Numbered from the stretch's first letter, positions 46,918 through 58,306 are shown. The stretch is 64,000 nucleotides of DNA from Fragilaria crotonensis (GCA_022925895.1 JAKSYS010000045.1:62001-126000); one strand, 5' to 3'. The notes: generated by a model from the letters alone, not told the origin. A program made the numbers and translations.

Positions 46918-48813
46918 CTACTCGCCATCGCTTTCATACTTGCCATCGCGAATTTGGCGTTGATTGCTTAGACTTTCATCGTTGAAACAAGTACCGCACC
47001 ACCATACAAGCTCTAAGCCCCTCTTTTCAGAGCAACAGAGATCAGCACATACAAATTGTTTACACTTACGGCACACGTGTTTGGTGGGAATCTCGTTGCA
47101 CTCGGTACATATAGTAATCGACTCTTGGAAAGCAACAGCCAGTCCTGAATCCTCGCATGGGATTGAAACCATTCTTGGCATTGATGCTGATGATGCCGCA
47201 GGTGACGATGCAGTCGCGTTTCCAGATTTTGTGGTTTCAGACGCATCAGGGTCAGTAGCAACAAGCACATCAGCAACAACCCCATGTCGCGGCGCAATCT
47301 TCGCCTTCTTACGTCGATGCAGCTCTGTCTCTTGAAGAATTCGAAGAGACGTTTCCAGTTCCGCCATCTGTGCCTCAAGGCGATCAAGATCAGTCTTCAT
47401 CTGATTCTGAATAGGGCCCTTTGTCGATAGTATTTCTGAAGGAGCAGGTCCTGCTTTCGAGTCAACGAAGCCAGATTGTCTCGAATGATTCGAACTTCGA
47501 GAAATGCAGTTTTCTGTTGTTCCTTTTCAACAAACTCTGCCTCAAACAGTTCATACGTCTTCTGCATAACATCCTTTGTGGCATGTCGGAGCTCAACCAA
47601 CATATCACTCTGCTGACGAGCAGTGAGTGATTGCTGCGGTCGTATTGCCATCGTGTGCTGCTGAGGAGTAGAACTCCTCGCCGCCACAGATTCTTTCCTT
47701 TCTTTTATAGCTTGTCGTGACGTCGTGTTCCTCCCAAGGGAAGCATTACACTTGGCATCAGAGAAGAGCGACGACTTCATCGCGGACCCTTGTTGAATTG
47801 GGAGCCAACCCCACAAACACCAAGCAAGAAATCCCTTGAAGAAGTAGTTCGAAGGAAAATCATGACCTTCGTTGACATCATTCTCCTCAACGTCGGGAGG
47901 TGATGTTGCATTGTTGTCATTGCTACGAGCATCGGATTGTCCTTTTTCGTTACTAGTAGTACTACTAGTGCTGGTTAAAGTATCTGTTGGTGAGCGGCGA
48001 AGGATGACACGCGTCAGTAAGTTGTCACTCCTTTTCGCTCCTCCACCTGAACAAACAGACAACGAAACCCATTATGTCGATAATACACGTACCTACTACT
48101 TCTCCTTCAGTTCTTCCGCATTCAGCCTTATACATGGCAGAAAGGCACCATTTTATATAGTCTTCCCAGTTTGTTCCTGATGGAATATAGTGCATATCCT
48201 TGTATGGCGAATCGCGTCTTGTAACCAATGCTTGCATCTTCTTGCAGTTACACAGTACTTCTTTGGCAAGCCTCAACAACGTCCTTCCAGTGATAGGAGT
48301 GGTCTGATTTGCAAGTGATTTGCTACAAAGAAACGCTCTTTCAATTGATCCTTCGCCAATGAAGACATGAACTGCTGCACCCTGTCGATGAAGGAGTAGA
48401 GGAATGCTAAGCACAGTTGACATCTCGCCAAGAGCACCGCCGTCACCTGTAGGCGAGAAGTTAGAAAACAGACCTTTGAAACGGTTCAGACCGTGCAGAA
48501 ATTGATCGACATAAGAAATGGTGTTTGTGTCTGTGTCATCGCCAAAACACAGCTTTGTCATGATCTTCTCCATGGTTGCCTCCGACATAGAGATTCCACC
48601 GCAGTTGATTGACGGCGAGTCATACGAAGCAAACGCTATCAAAGCTTGGAATTCCATCATAAGCTTCTTGCTCACGTTCGTTCCACGGTTCCGACTCTTC
48701 TTCTTCATTACTGATTTTGGCAATGAAGCCACGTCTGATGGTGGATCTGACATGGTGGTGTGAAGGTGCAAAATGGACGAGTCTCGTAAAATGACCAGCA
48801 TTCCACTGTGCAT
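46918..48813 (-). CDS. Accessory protein of the Harbinger element
   Basis: Exon 1 48093-48813, a 46-base intron (GTACGT...TTCAG, 48047-48092), exon 2 47397-48046, giving 456 residues. The frame then stops with ATGA overlapping the next ORF, 46918-47400 (160 residues); a small indel or second intron could make one protein of about 615. Seen: helical N-terminal region, a Ser/Thr/Asn-rich acidic middle, coiled coil (about 47420-47580 and 47300-47400), and a Cys/His-rich C-terminus (CTECNEI, CRKCKQFVCADLCC, WWCGTC) that would bind two zinc ions, B-box- or FYVE-like in look. PIF/Harbinger elements usually bring a Myb/SANT DNA-binding partner; none is evident here, so this may take its place. Function is inference. 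Confidence 0.6.
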
Positions 48814-48880
48814 ATCTTATCCATTATAGATGCTCCTCATGTATGAATATTAAATATAAAATAATTTTTTTCTGTTGACG

Positions 48881-49020
48881 GTAAGGAGGGTTGTCACACA
48901 AAACTTGCAACAAAACGTGCTGCAAATTCTGTGAAAACAGTTTTGTTACCGTAAGGAGGGTAGTCACACAAAACTTGCAACAAACCGCGCTGCGAATTTT
49001 GTGAAAACAGTTTTGTTAAC
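48881..49020. repeat. Subterminal direct repeats of the Harbinger element
   Basis: Two consecutive 70-bp units, 48881-48950 and 48951-49020, start GTAAGGAGGGT and differ at a handful of positions. Shorter related motifs (CACAAAA, TGCTGCA, TTGCAA) lie at 44840-45000 in the left end. Such subterminal repeats usually bind the transposase or its partner. Confidence 0.8.
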
Positions 49021-49037
49021 GGTAAGCATCGGCCTAA

Positions 49038-49328
49038 CACATAAAAAAAAAAAATCTAGAGAGAGCACTTATTATGAAAGGAAAGATGTTCCATATCTAC
49101 ACACAAGATATTACTCGAGAGCAACTCAACTATTCCATCAGTAGGCACCCCTGTTGGATATTCGAGAAGTGGTTTTCAATAGATGTGGGTTGTATGGCTG
49201 GTTTCACCCTCAACCCTCCTCGCGTATGCCTTGGTATAAAACGTACGACACATACATTATCCCAGAGTAAAATTCCGCCGAATAATTCTGCAATCCATAT
49301 CTTTTATAAATCCATACAATTATCGCTC
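49038..49328. other. Spacer between Harbinger and the next transposase
   Basis: 291 bases, AT-rich, starting with a run of A. No ORF worth reporting and no terminal inverted repeat that pairs with the other side of the next transposase. Confidence 0.5.
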
Positions 49329-52300
49329 TCACAATAAGTCACCTTTGACCCTTGCACTCATCCTCAACTCGGAATGAACGAAGCCACTGTCAAAGTCGAG
49401 AACACACCGGTGAGTCTTTAAGGCTTTCTTCAGTCTTTCGATTTGGGGGAAGAGGAGTTGTTGATTGGGAACAACAGCCGACATGGTCTGAGCAACTGCA
49501 TTCAGATCTTGATTCGCCACGGCAGCCGTGGCAAGCTTCTGATGCTCCTGTTGGAGATGATGGTACGTACATATATATGCTCGTGCCCGCGAAGCAAACT
49601 TCTCAATCCTTTCCTTCGTTAGAACATTGATAGGGCACGTGCAGTCTCTCACCAACTGCTTGAAGTTGTCACGACCTCGTTTTCGTGATAGTGGCATTCG
49701 TCGATAGTATGCTTTGGCGTGTGCCCAACTGTATTCAACACCCTCCCCAGCAAGCTCTGCATGAAACTTTGGTGTTAGCAGAACTGTTACGCCATGCTGT
49801 GATCCTAGGTGTTGAAGAGCCGTTTCCTCGTGCTTGAAATCCGTGCATTCTGCCATAATATGGCGAAGCGAGAACTGTAAGTTAACAATCCCGGTGATGT
49901 GATCTTTGCGTCCATCAAGCGTGTACTTGTCTAACGAGTCTCTTTCAATTAGCCCTCGCTCTCCCAGAACTTGAAGTAGGCCTTTGGGCTGTCCCTCCCA
50001 TCCAGAAGCAATTTGTTCCCTGCGATCCGAAAGCTCAATATTGTTATTCCTCGCAAAGTCTTGAAGTTCTTTCTTTGTGTAACCTCGTTGCTGCTGGAGC
50101 GTCACACCCTTCTCGTTCAGTGCGTCCAGAAGCACCTTCTTTGACCTTTCAACAACCTTAACTTTCCCCGTCAGCCGATCATGCCTTTGGGCTTCCCTTT
50201 GATCAGGTGTAAGGTACCATGGACCCGAATCAGAGGCTTTGAAGATCAAGCACTGAGTATCAGCCACGCCCAACAAAGGTACGTTTGGACCGAGGAATCC
50301 CTCATTTGCCAAAATGATCGTATCTCTCATTCTCGCTTGTGTTCCTCCATAGGACTTGGACATGTGCTGAGCACTGAGGGAATGTTCGCGCTTACGAGCA
50401 TGTCCTTGACTGTGATCGAACATGAAGACCAAGTCGAATGATGGATAGAGAACCTTCAAGCAGTCGATGACATCTTCGAATTGAAGACTCATGTGGTAGG
50501 AGTTCCAGTACCCTTCGTTATTTACTCCGATGTAGAGGTATTTAACAAAAGGAGATTCGGTGAGGGCAGCCTTGTTGGGTGTGCCCAAGATTTCCATTGC
50601 AGCATGCACATCGGTGTAAGTTGCTCCTGTTGGTCTTCGCTCGCGATTGATTTGTTCTAACTCTATCTCTGTCAATTGTCGCCCAAAGCCAAACTCGCGA
50701 GATACGAACGCCGACAACATGAATCCATCTCCTTCTGACTTCGGGAGTAGAGGCCTCTGACCATTCGGGCCAACCCAAGTCTTCGCACCCATCAAATACT
50801 GCGCGAAGACACTTTCATCTTGCCCAATAATCATTATTGGCCGTGCATTTGAAGAAACTCTGATGCTACGTGATGGATTGATTCTTTCTGTTCCCTCGGC
50901 GCCAAAACGATTCCAATAGTCCACGTGAAATTCAATGTGTTCCTCATCTTGGATGATATCGAAGTACGAGTGTCCCATCTCGACATCAACATTTGGCAAA
51001 GTCATAGCTTTACTTTTAGAAATTTGAACCCACCGATTGCAATACGGTTCCAACTCTTTTAGATAGGTTGCACAGAATTGTGTTCGATTTGACACAACGT
51101 CCTCTCGCTCGTGTCCGTCAACATAAAAACTCTTCTTGCGCGTATCATAACAGAAACCAAGAAGCCTCATCCAACGCCATGCGGTGGTGAAGCTCAATGA
51201 CTGAAGTCCATATGCAGGAATAATTCAATCATCATTTCTTCTTGAGTCTCTGTACCAGCAGTTACTACTATGAGTTCTTCTTCGGAGCTGTCGATATCCA
51301 TTGTCGTACTATTAGAAGTAGTAGTAGTACCACTACTACCGCCACCCCCCAACGCTGCAGCCTCCTCGTCTTGTCGCCACTGCAATGCCAGTCTCGGTAT
51401 CACCGTACTAACAATAAAGTCGTGAAGGCTCTCTATTGTTAGTGTTGCTAGATTCTTAATCCCAAAGGACACAATCTGATCCTTGGCATCGGGGTAAATC
51501 TCAAGCAATCGCGGCAGGGGCCGTTTTCCACACTGCACGTAGGCATTTGGGTGGGGAAAGCTTTCGAACTTTCGGAAGACCATATTCCATTCGGCCACAG
51601 TCTTATAGAATGTGGCCTGATTCAGCCCAAGCCTATTCAGAGTTTTGCAGGCCTCCTTGCAACAATCATGCCAGGTCCATGCATTCATATTTGCGAGAGC
51701 AAGTTGATATGCCAAGCACAGAAAAATCGACCTCTGTCGAATTTCAAATATTTCGGTCTTGGTGCAATAGTTCTCAGTATCTCCACCCATCACAACGCCA
51801 CGCCAGCCCTCTGAACTCTCATGTACAGACTGCAGTAAGATTATTCGACGCTCTACGGCCTCTTGGGGACTCTCAAGGTACACCGTTCTTCCAGTGGTTG
51901 TATCGACAGTAATATATTCAATACTCACGGATTCCCTTCTTGGTTTGAACAGTTGATATGCTTCTGGACTTTCGGGCCAGTAAGAGCATACTGCAGGATT
52001 ACCAGCGGCAACAGCATCAACCCTCTGACGCTTATTGGGGGACTCTTGTTCAGATGCATCAGCATCGTCCTCACCAGCAACACTTTCATCAAGCACTGTT
52101 GCATAATCGACAGTACTCGGTCTTGATCTTGTCGATGGGATTGCGAGGGCATTTGCTGCTATCTCCAACACCTTTTTCTTCCATGATTGGTTCAGGGGGC
52201 TTGGATACATCACCTGCCTTGTTTCTTTGGTGACAAAATAAAAGTGTTGGTGTTGATAAGAAACTCGGAACACACCACTCAAGTTCGAACCATCAAACCT

Positions 52301-52537
52301 CGACATGACAGATCCGAATAAAGCTGCCCTTGACATTGCTGTGTTGAACTTTCGAACGTCTATGATGATTGAAGCATCAATGTGCCCTGTCTTGCGAAGT
52401 ACTTCCACCCATGTTGCTGCAGGAAGCCAACAGTTTGTAAAGCGAGGCCCGTAAACAGGATCCGCACGAATCAACATGACAGCCTTGACCAAAACGGTCT
52501 GAATGCCTTGGTCAGCCATCCGTCCAATTAACCTCAC
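49329..52537 (-). CDS. Large DDE transposase (IS630/Tc1-related type), one frame break
   Basis: Two abutting ORFs form one protein of about 1070 residues. N-terminal ORF 51194-52537 (447 residues) is helical with an acidic linker and no named domain. ORF 49329-51197 carries the helix-turn-helix and core: SFTTAWRWMRLLGFCYD, FYVDGHEREDVV, first Asp in IIGQDESVFAQY (about 50820), the block KSEGDGFMLSAFVSREFG, second Asp in FMFDHSQGHARK (about 50420), and the probable third acid in GVEYSWAHAKAYYRR (about 49735). This layout matches a group of large eukaryotic transposases best known from fungi. The break near 51205 would close if a single G were doubled. I found no terminal inverted repeats or target duplication, so the element limits are unknown. 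Confidence 0.65.
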
Positions 52538-52890
52538 TTGGTCAACTGGATTATCAAGTGCATTGAGATGGCAACTGGCGGGGTCAGGTTAATTGGAAGG
52601 AGTACAACTGTTGCGGACAATGGCTTACAATCTCATTGTGAAACGCCCTGCTTCCAACACGAGAAATTATTCTGAAGTACACGACAAAGCTCACTTTCTA
52701 TTGGCTGCACGTACTTTTTGTACTGGGCTGTGCGCCAGGATTTTCGGACGTGAAACCAGCCATACATAATAACTCGTAGACTATATAACGTTTTTGTTTT
52801 CACTTGTTCACAAGTTCGTGGTTCGCCGTTGTTCGTTCGTGTTCGTCGGCACGAATTCGTCTTGCTGTCGATCGCCACGTAAAACCGGTT
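52538..52890. promoter_or_regulatory. Region upstream of diaminopimelate decarboxylase
   Basis: A 353-base spacer with no gene. It should contain the promoter of lysA and perhaps the outer end of the neighbouring transposon. No known element could be recognised. Confidence 0.4.
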
Positions 52891-53158
52891 ATGAGTGCAC
52901 AGGCAAACATGGTATGTATTGTATATTGCGTCTCAGTCTCCGCCGTGAAAAAGTTGATTCTTCACGCCTTTCGGCTGTCACATTGAGCTCGAAAACTGAA
53001 ATTGCATCGCGCCTCCGCCGACTGCTGACGTGCTTTTCTTTGATTCTGTACAGACGGCTCTTGTCATCAGCGCTTATCTCAACTCTCAACTGCACAGTCT
53101 AATCTCGATTCTGTGCCATTCACAGCAACGATTTAAAACGCGACATTACGGACCATGA
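52891..53158 (+). promoter_or_regulatory. Possible spliced upstream ORF in the lysA 5' UTR
   Basis: ATG at 52891 begins seven codons (MSAQANM), followed at 52912 by a good donor (GTATGT) and at 53053 by an acceptor (TTCTGTACAG). Joined, the frame runs another 34 codons and stops with a TGA at 53156-53158 that overlaps the lysA ATG at 53155 (ATGA). This fits a 142-base 5' UTR intron and an upstream ORF that could lower or regulate lysA translation. There is no transcript evidence. Confidence 0.4.
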
Positions 53159-54730
53159 AGATCGCATGCAGAGCTCTAGCTTTCCTTCTACTGACAGACG
53201 CCGCAAATGCGTTTGTTGTATCACCTTTGAGCCGAGCTCTTGTATCACCATCACCGTCATCATCAACATCATCGTCATCGTCGACGGCACTCGACATGGC
53301 CAATCCGGCACAATCGGTCTTTCTGACTCCATCCCTCGCCAAGGCTTGCATTGATGTTGCTGGAGGATCTCCTGTCTACGCCTATTCCCTCGAGAAACTC
53401 GAAGAGTCGGCTGACAATTGTCTTGCCTTTCCCAACGCATTCGGTTTGACCGTTCGGTACGCTGCCAAGGCATGTCCGAATGCGTCCATTTTGAAATTCT
53501 TTTCCAGCAAGGGCATTCACATGGATTGTTCGTCAGGATACGAAGTCAGACGTGCCATGGCGGCCGGGATCCCTCCAGAACACATTTCTCTATCGAGCCA
53601 AGAACTACCACTCGATTTTGCGGAATTGATGGACCTCGGTGTCAAGGTTAATGCATGGTGAGTACTATGCAAATGCAATTGTTAGGCCTAATACGTACTT
53701 GTCGGTAAAGTACTCTGAACAACGTCGTTGATCTGCTCTCTCACACAATAGTTGTCCATCCAGCTCCATCTCACAGATTGAAAGAATTGGCAAACACTAC
53801 AACGGCACTGGCCAGAAGATTGGTGTGCGTGTCAATCCGGGTGTCGGATCTGGAGGATTCTCATCGTCCACCACATCGTACAGCAAGACCAACGTCGGAG
53901 GGCCGTCGTCGTCCTTTGGAATTTGGCACGAACTCGTGGAGGATGGCACTGTCCCCGACATGGTGGCCAAGTACGGACTCGTCGTCGAACGCATCCACAC
54001 CCACATTGGGTCCGGCAGTGATCCAGGTATTTGGCAACAAGTCGCCAACAAGTCGTTGTCGTTCTGTAAAACGTGGGATACAGTTCAGACTCTGAATTTG
54101 GGAGGTGGTTACAAGGTGGGACGCAATCCTGGAGAACCATCGACAGATTTGCAAGAAATTGGAAAGCCTGTCACCACTGCCTTTAAAGAATTCGAGGCGG
54201 AGACTGGACGTGCCTTGCACCTCGAGATTGAACCAGGAACCTACTTGGTTGCCATGGCGGGTGCTCTCGTTTCGACTGTCCAAGACAAGGTCTCCACAAC
54301 TGGAACGGATGGACATGTCTTTCTCAAGTTAGATTCGGGCATGACAGACGTCTTGCGACCAAGTCTGTATGGTGCAGTGCACCCCATTACTGTTCTTCCT
54401 GGATCTGGAAATCCCGACGATGTGGGTGATGAGACGGAAGCCGTGATTGTTGCTGGTCATTGTTGCGAATCGGGTGATATCCTTACGCCCAAACCGGGTG
54501 AACCAGAAGATTTGGAGGAACGACATTTGCGCAAGGCCTCAATTGGTGACTTGTTGATCATTGATGGTAGTGGAGCATACTGCTCGGGTATGAGCGCCAA
54601 GAATTACAATTCCTTCCCAGAAACACCCGAAGTGTTGGTGGACAAGAAGGGAACTGTGCACTTGATTCGCAAGAGACAACCACTGGAACAAATCTACCAA
54701 AATGAAATCACTCCAGAGGGATTGTTCTGA
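53155..54730 (+). CDS. lysA: Diaminopimelate decarboxylase, plastid-targeted
   Basis: A pyridoxal-phosphate enzyme that decarboxylates meso-diaminopimelate to L-lysine, the last step of the pathway, which in diatoms runs in the plastid. Exons 53155-53657 and 53764-54730 (106-base intron, GTGAGT...CCAG) give 489 residues; an alternative acceptor at 53751 would add four residues. The presequence fits a bipartite signal: hydrophobic stretch ([13 protein letters not shown]), cleavage before F20 (ANA-FVVSP) as in the ASAFAP motif, then a Ser/Pro-rich transit region. Seen: the PLP lysine in RYAAKACPN (Lys105), [24 protein letters not shown], and the CESGD motif with the catalytic Cys (about nt 54464). 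Length and motifs are complete, and there is no frame break. Confidence 0.92.
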
Positions 54731-55355
54731 GCTGATGATCTTGAGACAGCGATGGATGCTACTGATTTTAGAACTGTTGAAGCTAGCTTGTCAAACCAAG
54801 CCTGTTAGCGATGTTTATGATTTCTAGTTGTTGTACCTAGAGTTACTCGCTCGTCGTTTCATGGATTAGGAATGAGTTTTGGCGTACTAGACGCACGGAG
54901 GTATTTATAGTTGGTTCTTCTTGAAAAAGCGAGTACAATCGAGGAAGTGCCACCACCGCATGATCTTGTCCTTGCGTACTGTGGGGTGATACAGATTTAC
55001 AACAGTATCAGTATTAAACGCAACAGTTGCGTTGCCCAATATATTGTACTCCATATGTCATACGTGCACGAAGGATGTAATAGCAAGTTGTTGGAGTGCA
55101 TTTCGGTACTACTACATTCCATCGTAGTACTCCAGTGCTGTATCCAAATGGCATGTACAGTAAAATTCGATTGTTGATGGTCGGATGTCAATTGTCATGT
55201 CGGGATTGTGCATTGCGGATGATTGTTGCCATAGTTGCATGTTCTGAAAGGCTTACTGACGTAAGAACGATCAGACTTGATAATAAACGTCACGCATAAA
55301 GACATCCCCACCGATTGATTAGAGTGAAGTCAAACATCCTGTCGAGCATTCCTTC
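54731..55355. other. Intergenic, no gene seen
   Basis: 625 bases between lysA and the rhomboid gene, on the same strand. It should hold the lysA 3' UTR and the rhomboid promoter. Only short ORFs without recognisable content. Confidence 0.6.
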
Positions 55356-56459
55356 ATGATCATGAAGTCTTTTCAGATAAGCGGCTGTATCTTTGCAGCA
55401 TGTCTACTGTCTCCATGTTTCATCGCCCCTTCGAGTTCTTTCACAATCGTAACACGACAATCCAGATGTTTACATTCGTATCATCATTATGGACTCGGAA
55501 GAAGCATAAAGCTGCCGTTTGATGGTCACAAGCTGGGTTCAATAAACTGGGATGGCGACGATCTTCGATGGTCGGAGCGTCTTAGAAGACGCATCGAAAG
55601 TAGGCTGGAGAAAGGAACCGAGACTCCTCTCCGAGATGCCCTGATTGCATCCAATATTGCAATGTACATCTATCAAGCCATCAACACACTCTGCTATTTG
55701 AAAGTTACCTACCCATCCTACTGGCCATCTTGGAGTATGATATCTGACGCCATCCTCGATTCGGGTTCCACAATCGGACCTCTGACACGAGCTTTCATGT
55801 TCTCTGCACATCTTGGGAAGCGTCAGCCTCATCGATACCTAACGTCTGGATTTCTGCATGGCGGACTCCTTCACTTGATAGGCAACCTGTACGCACTCCA
55901 CGAAATGCCCAATTGGCTCGAGACGGGTCTTGGATGGCCACTCTTTGTTACAACCTACCTGGTGGGAATTGTGGCTGGCAATTGGGCTCATGCGCGTTCT
56001 GCTCCCATGGATGAATTCTTGGTGGGCATTGGAGCCAGTGGTGGGATTGTGGCACTTGCAGGCTTGGCATTTGTATCGCTGGCCAAAATGAAGAACCAAC
56101 CTGCTACACTACAAATACTCAAGAATGTAGCGGCTCTGTTGGTGTTGGGGGCTGTCATTCCCAGTGTGAGCAATGCAGCTCATATCGGTGGCTTTATTAG
56201 TGGATGTTTCATGGGCTTGGCCTTTTCTCCGGGATATCGGAAATCATATTCCCTTCGGAGGCAGAATGCCTACAATGTCGATACAGCCCCAAAGGACTTT
56301 CGACGGGCCATGGGATTTGGAATTGTTCCCAACGATAGAGCGCCAATACCGTTGGCAGTATTCTGGGCTGCTGTTGTGTTTTATGTCTCGACAGACTATC
56401 GATTCCGAAATACGCCAGTGCTAGTTTGGAGGGGATTGATTCGACCCGGTTCGCTCTAA
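55356..56459 (+). CDS. Rhomboid-family intramembrane serine protease, probably plastid
   Basis: Rhomboids cleave membrane proteins within or near the bilayer. The intronless ORF gives 367 residues. The catalytic pair is present: Ser228 in GIGASGGIVAL and His276 in NAAHIGGF, with the supporting HGGLLHLIGN (His168, His173, Asn177). Six core helices run from about residue 97 to 295, with an extra C-terminal helix (PLAVFWAAVVFYVS). The N-terminus looks like a bipartite plastid signal: hydrophobic start, then SSS-FTIV with Phe at the likely +1 position. The start could be either of the ATGs at 55356 or 55362. A stromal-side thylakoid or inner envelope location is inference. Confidence 0.88.
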   Translation: MIMKSFQISGCIFAACLLSPCFIAPSSSFTIVTRQSRCLHSYHHYGLGRSIKLPFDGHKLGSINWDGDDLRWSERLRRRIESRLEKGTETPLRDALIASNIAMYIYQAINTLCYLKVTYPSYWPSWSMISDAILDSGSTIGPLTRAFMFSAHLGKRQPHRYLTSGFLHGGLLHLIGNLYALHEMPNWLETGLGWPLFVTTYLVGIVAGNWAHARSAPMDEFLVGIGASGGIVALAGLAFVSLAKMKNQPATLQILKNVAALLVLGAVIPSVSNAAHIGGFISGCFMGLAFSPGYRKSYSLRRQNAYNVDTAPKDFRRAMGFGIVPNDRAPIPLAVFWAAVVFYVSTDYRFRNTPVLVWRGLIRPGSL

Positions 56460-56564
56460 GATATAGTTGTTACAAAAGTTGACAATGCACAACATCGATT
56501 GATTCGACCCGATTCGCTCGCTCTAAGATAAAGTTGTTATAAAAAGTTTACAATACTCAACATC
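56435..56564. repeat. Tandem duplication across the rhomboid stop codon
   Basis: A unit beginning ATTGATTCGACCC occurs at 56435 and again at 56498 (63-base period). The first covers the last seven or eight codons, the stop and early 3' UTR of the rhomboid gene. The second copy has drifted (about 85 to 90 percent identical by eye). Confidence 0.8.
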
Positions 56565-57431
56565 AGTTCGAGATTGCAATCAATGACATGGTCAGAATTT
56601 TGGTAAGTTTAACGTGAGAGGGAGTGGGACAGTAGAACTGTTCTCGAGAAGCTGGTGCGTTCCAATTAATGGTGGTCAAGTCTCCCTGTAACATTCATGG
56701 TTCACTCTCATGGAACCTGATTACTCGATAACTGAAACAAGCTACACGTATGCCGAACAGCTTGTTCCATGATTAATCTACCATGATTTTTTGTTTAGAC
56801 ATGGCACACGACTAGATGTGAAAATGAAGCTTGAGGCAAAATGCATCGTGAAAAGCACCACCTGCCTCCTGCCTCCTGTCTGAATCAAGATTGTTGTTTT
56901 TCTCGTTCCGCTCTGTTGCGCACAGACTGAGATACCACAAGAGCATGTCTTTGTGGAGCATGCGCCTCTACTGGTGTCGGGGCACAGCTGCCCTGAACCC
57001 GACAGTCTACGTGCGTTGATCATTTGTTCTTCGGATACCTCGAGTGCGTACGAGAATAGACCAAGGAGAGAAAACACCATTTGGAGTTCGCATTTTTGAT
57101 GGGAACGACACCAACTACGTCATGACATCAACTTTATTTAAAGAATTCGTCGGCAGCCGGTGCTCGAAAATGCGGCAGATTCTTCCAATAGATTGGAAAT
57201 ATGGCTGGAACTGTAGGTCTCTGTGCGTACAAGTAGAAGAATAGTTCGTGTATTGCGTTGTAATAATGGAGTACTGGGAACGAGAATGATACTCGGAGTA
57301 CTCGTACCAGATACTTCAACACCATAGTATACTTCGAGCAGAGTATTGTACGGAGTCCCATGATCATCATAAAATTCTTTCAAGTTGCTTCGTCGACACG
57401 CGTGCCAATAAATTCCTCAATGAATTCGACA
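56565..57431. other. Intergenic, no gene seen
   Basis: About 870 bases between the rhomboid and PAS-protein genes. ORFs up to 100 residues on the minus strand lack any domain. It should contain the PAS-gene promoter. Confidence 0.55.
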
Positions 57432-58306
57432 ATGATGTTGAGCCGTGTACAGACATCAGCAGCCCTACGCCGATCATGGACCATGGTGGCTGTCAGAGGC
57501 ATCCACTCGAGTAGCGCAATCGTAAGTCGATTGTGATTGTGGAACAATCCTTTTTTTCAGACAAGAATCGTGGGCCTCGTTCTCTTGTTGTCTTCGGGTG
57601 CACACGTCTGACCCGCTGCACTGCTCCTTTTTCCTCCTAAAGGACAATATCAATCACCGAACCATGTTCATGGATGCCATGTCAAATGTAAGTGATCCGA
57701 TACTGCCTTACAATGCGTGTGTATGTAGGAGTTGGCTTTGACTGACTACGACACTAACATTTCTCACGTCTCAAACACAACTGGAACGTTTACAACTGGA
57801 ACGTACAGGACCAGAAGCTTCGCGGACGAGTCATGAATGCCTTGGCATTTTCAAGTGACGAAGATGCCTTCAAGCACATTTTTACTCCCAAACTTTCCTC
57901 CGCCATGGAGGAACAATTGAGAATCAGCAGCAATCAACTGATTCCTTCCTACAAGCCCCTCCCCAAGAACATGGAGGGTGTCAAGCGTGAGCAGCGATTA
58001 GCTATTGTAGTTACGGAACGATCTCCTCCTTTCAAGATTGTCCACGTCAATTCGGTCTGGGAGGATCTTTGTGGATGGACGCAGGAGGAATGCAAAGGCA
58101 AGACTCTCAACATGATCCAGGGCAACGGGACCGATTTGGGCAGTGTCACGTTACTCATGTCCAAAATTTTGAATGGCGAGGAGGGTGGAGTGGTTTTGAC
58201 CAATTATACCAAGGATGGGCGTCGCTTCCGAAACCATTTGCGGGTCGCACCCATGGAGGAAGGTCTTTTTGTGGGAGCTCTGCGCGAGATTCATGATGGT
58301 GCATGA
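57432..58306 (+). CDS. PAS-domain protein with mitochondrial-type presequence, three exons
   Basis: Exons 57432-57521, 57643-57687 and 57809-58306; both introns are 121 bases (GTAAGT...AAG, GTAAGT...CAG) and phase 0. The product is 210 residues. Exon 1 encodes an Arg/Ser-rich amphipathic start with no acidic residue, ending RGIHSSSA, a classic mitochondrial presequence cleavage context. Exon 3 holds one PAS domain (about residues 108-205; HVNSVWEDLCGWTQEECKGK, NYTKDGRRFRN) close to LOV photoreceptor domains, but the adduct Cys of the LOV motif (GxNCRFLQ) is Leu145 (GKTLNMIQG). It therefore should not form the flavin-cysteine photoadduct; it may bind another cofactor, sense redox, or mediate partner binding. 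There is no output domain. Ligand and partners are unknown. Confidence 0.75.

Larger units (their letters stand above)
44825..49034. mobile_element. PIF/Harbinger DNA transposon
   Basis: 4210 bp bounded by 16-bp perfect inverted repeats (GGCCGATGCTTACCGT) and flanked by TAA on both sides (44822-44824, 49035-49037), the 3-bp target duplication typical of PIF/Harbinger. It carries a DDE transposase on the + strand and a second, convergently transcribed gene on the minus strand. Two 70-bp direct repeats near the right end are probably transposase-binding sites. Confidence 0.93.
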
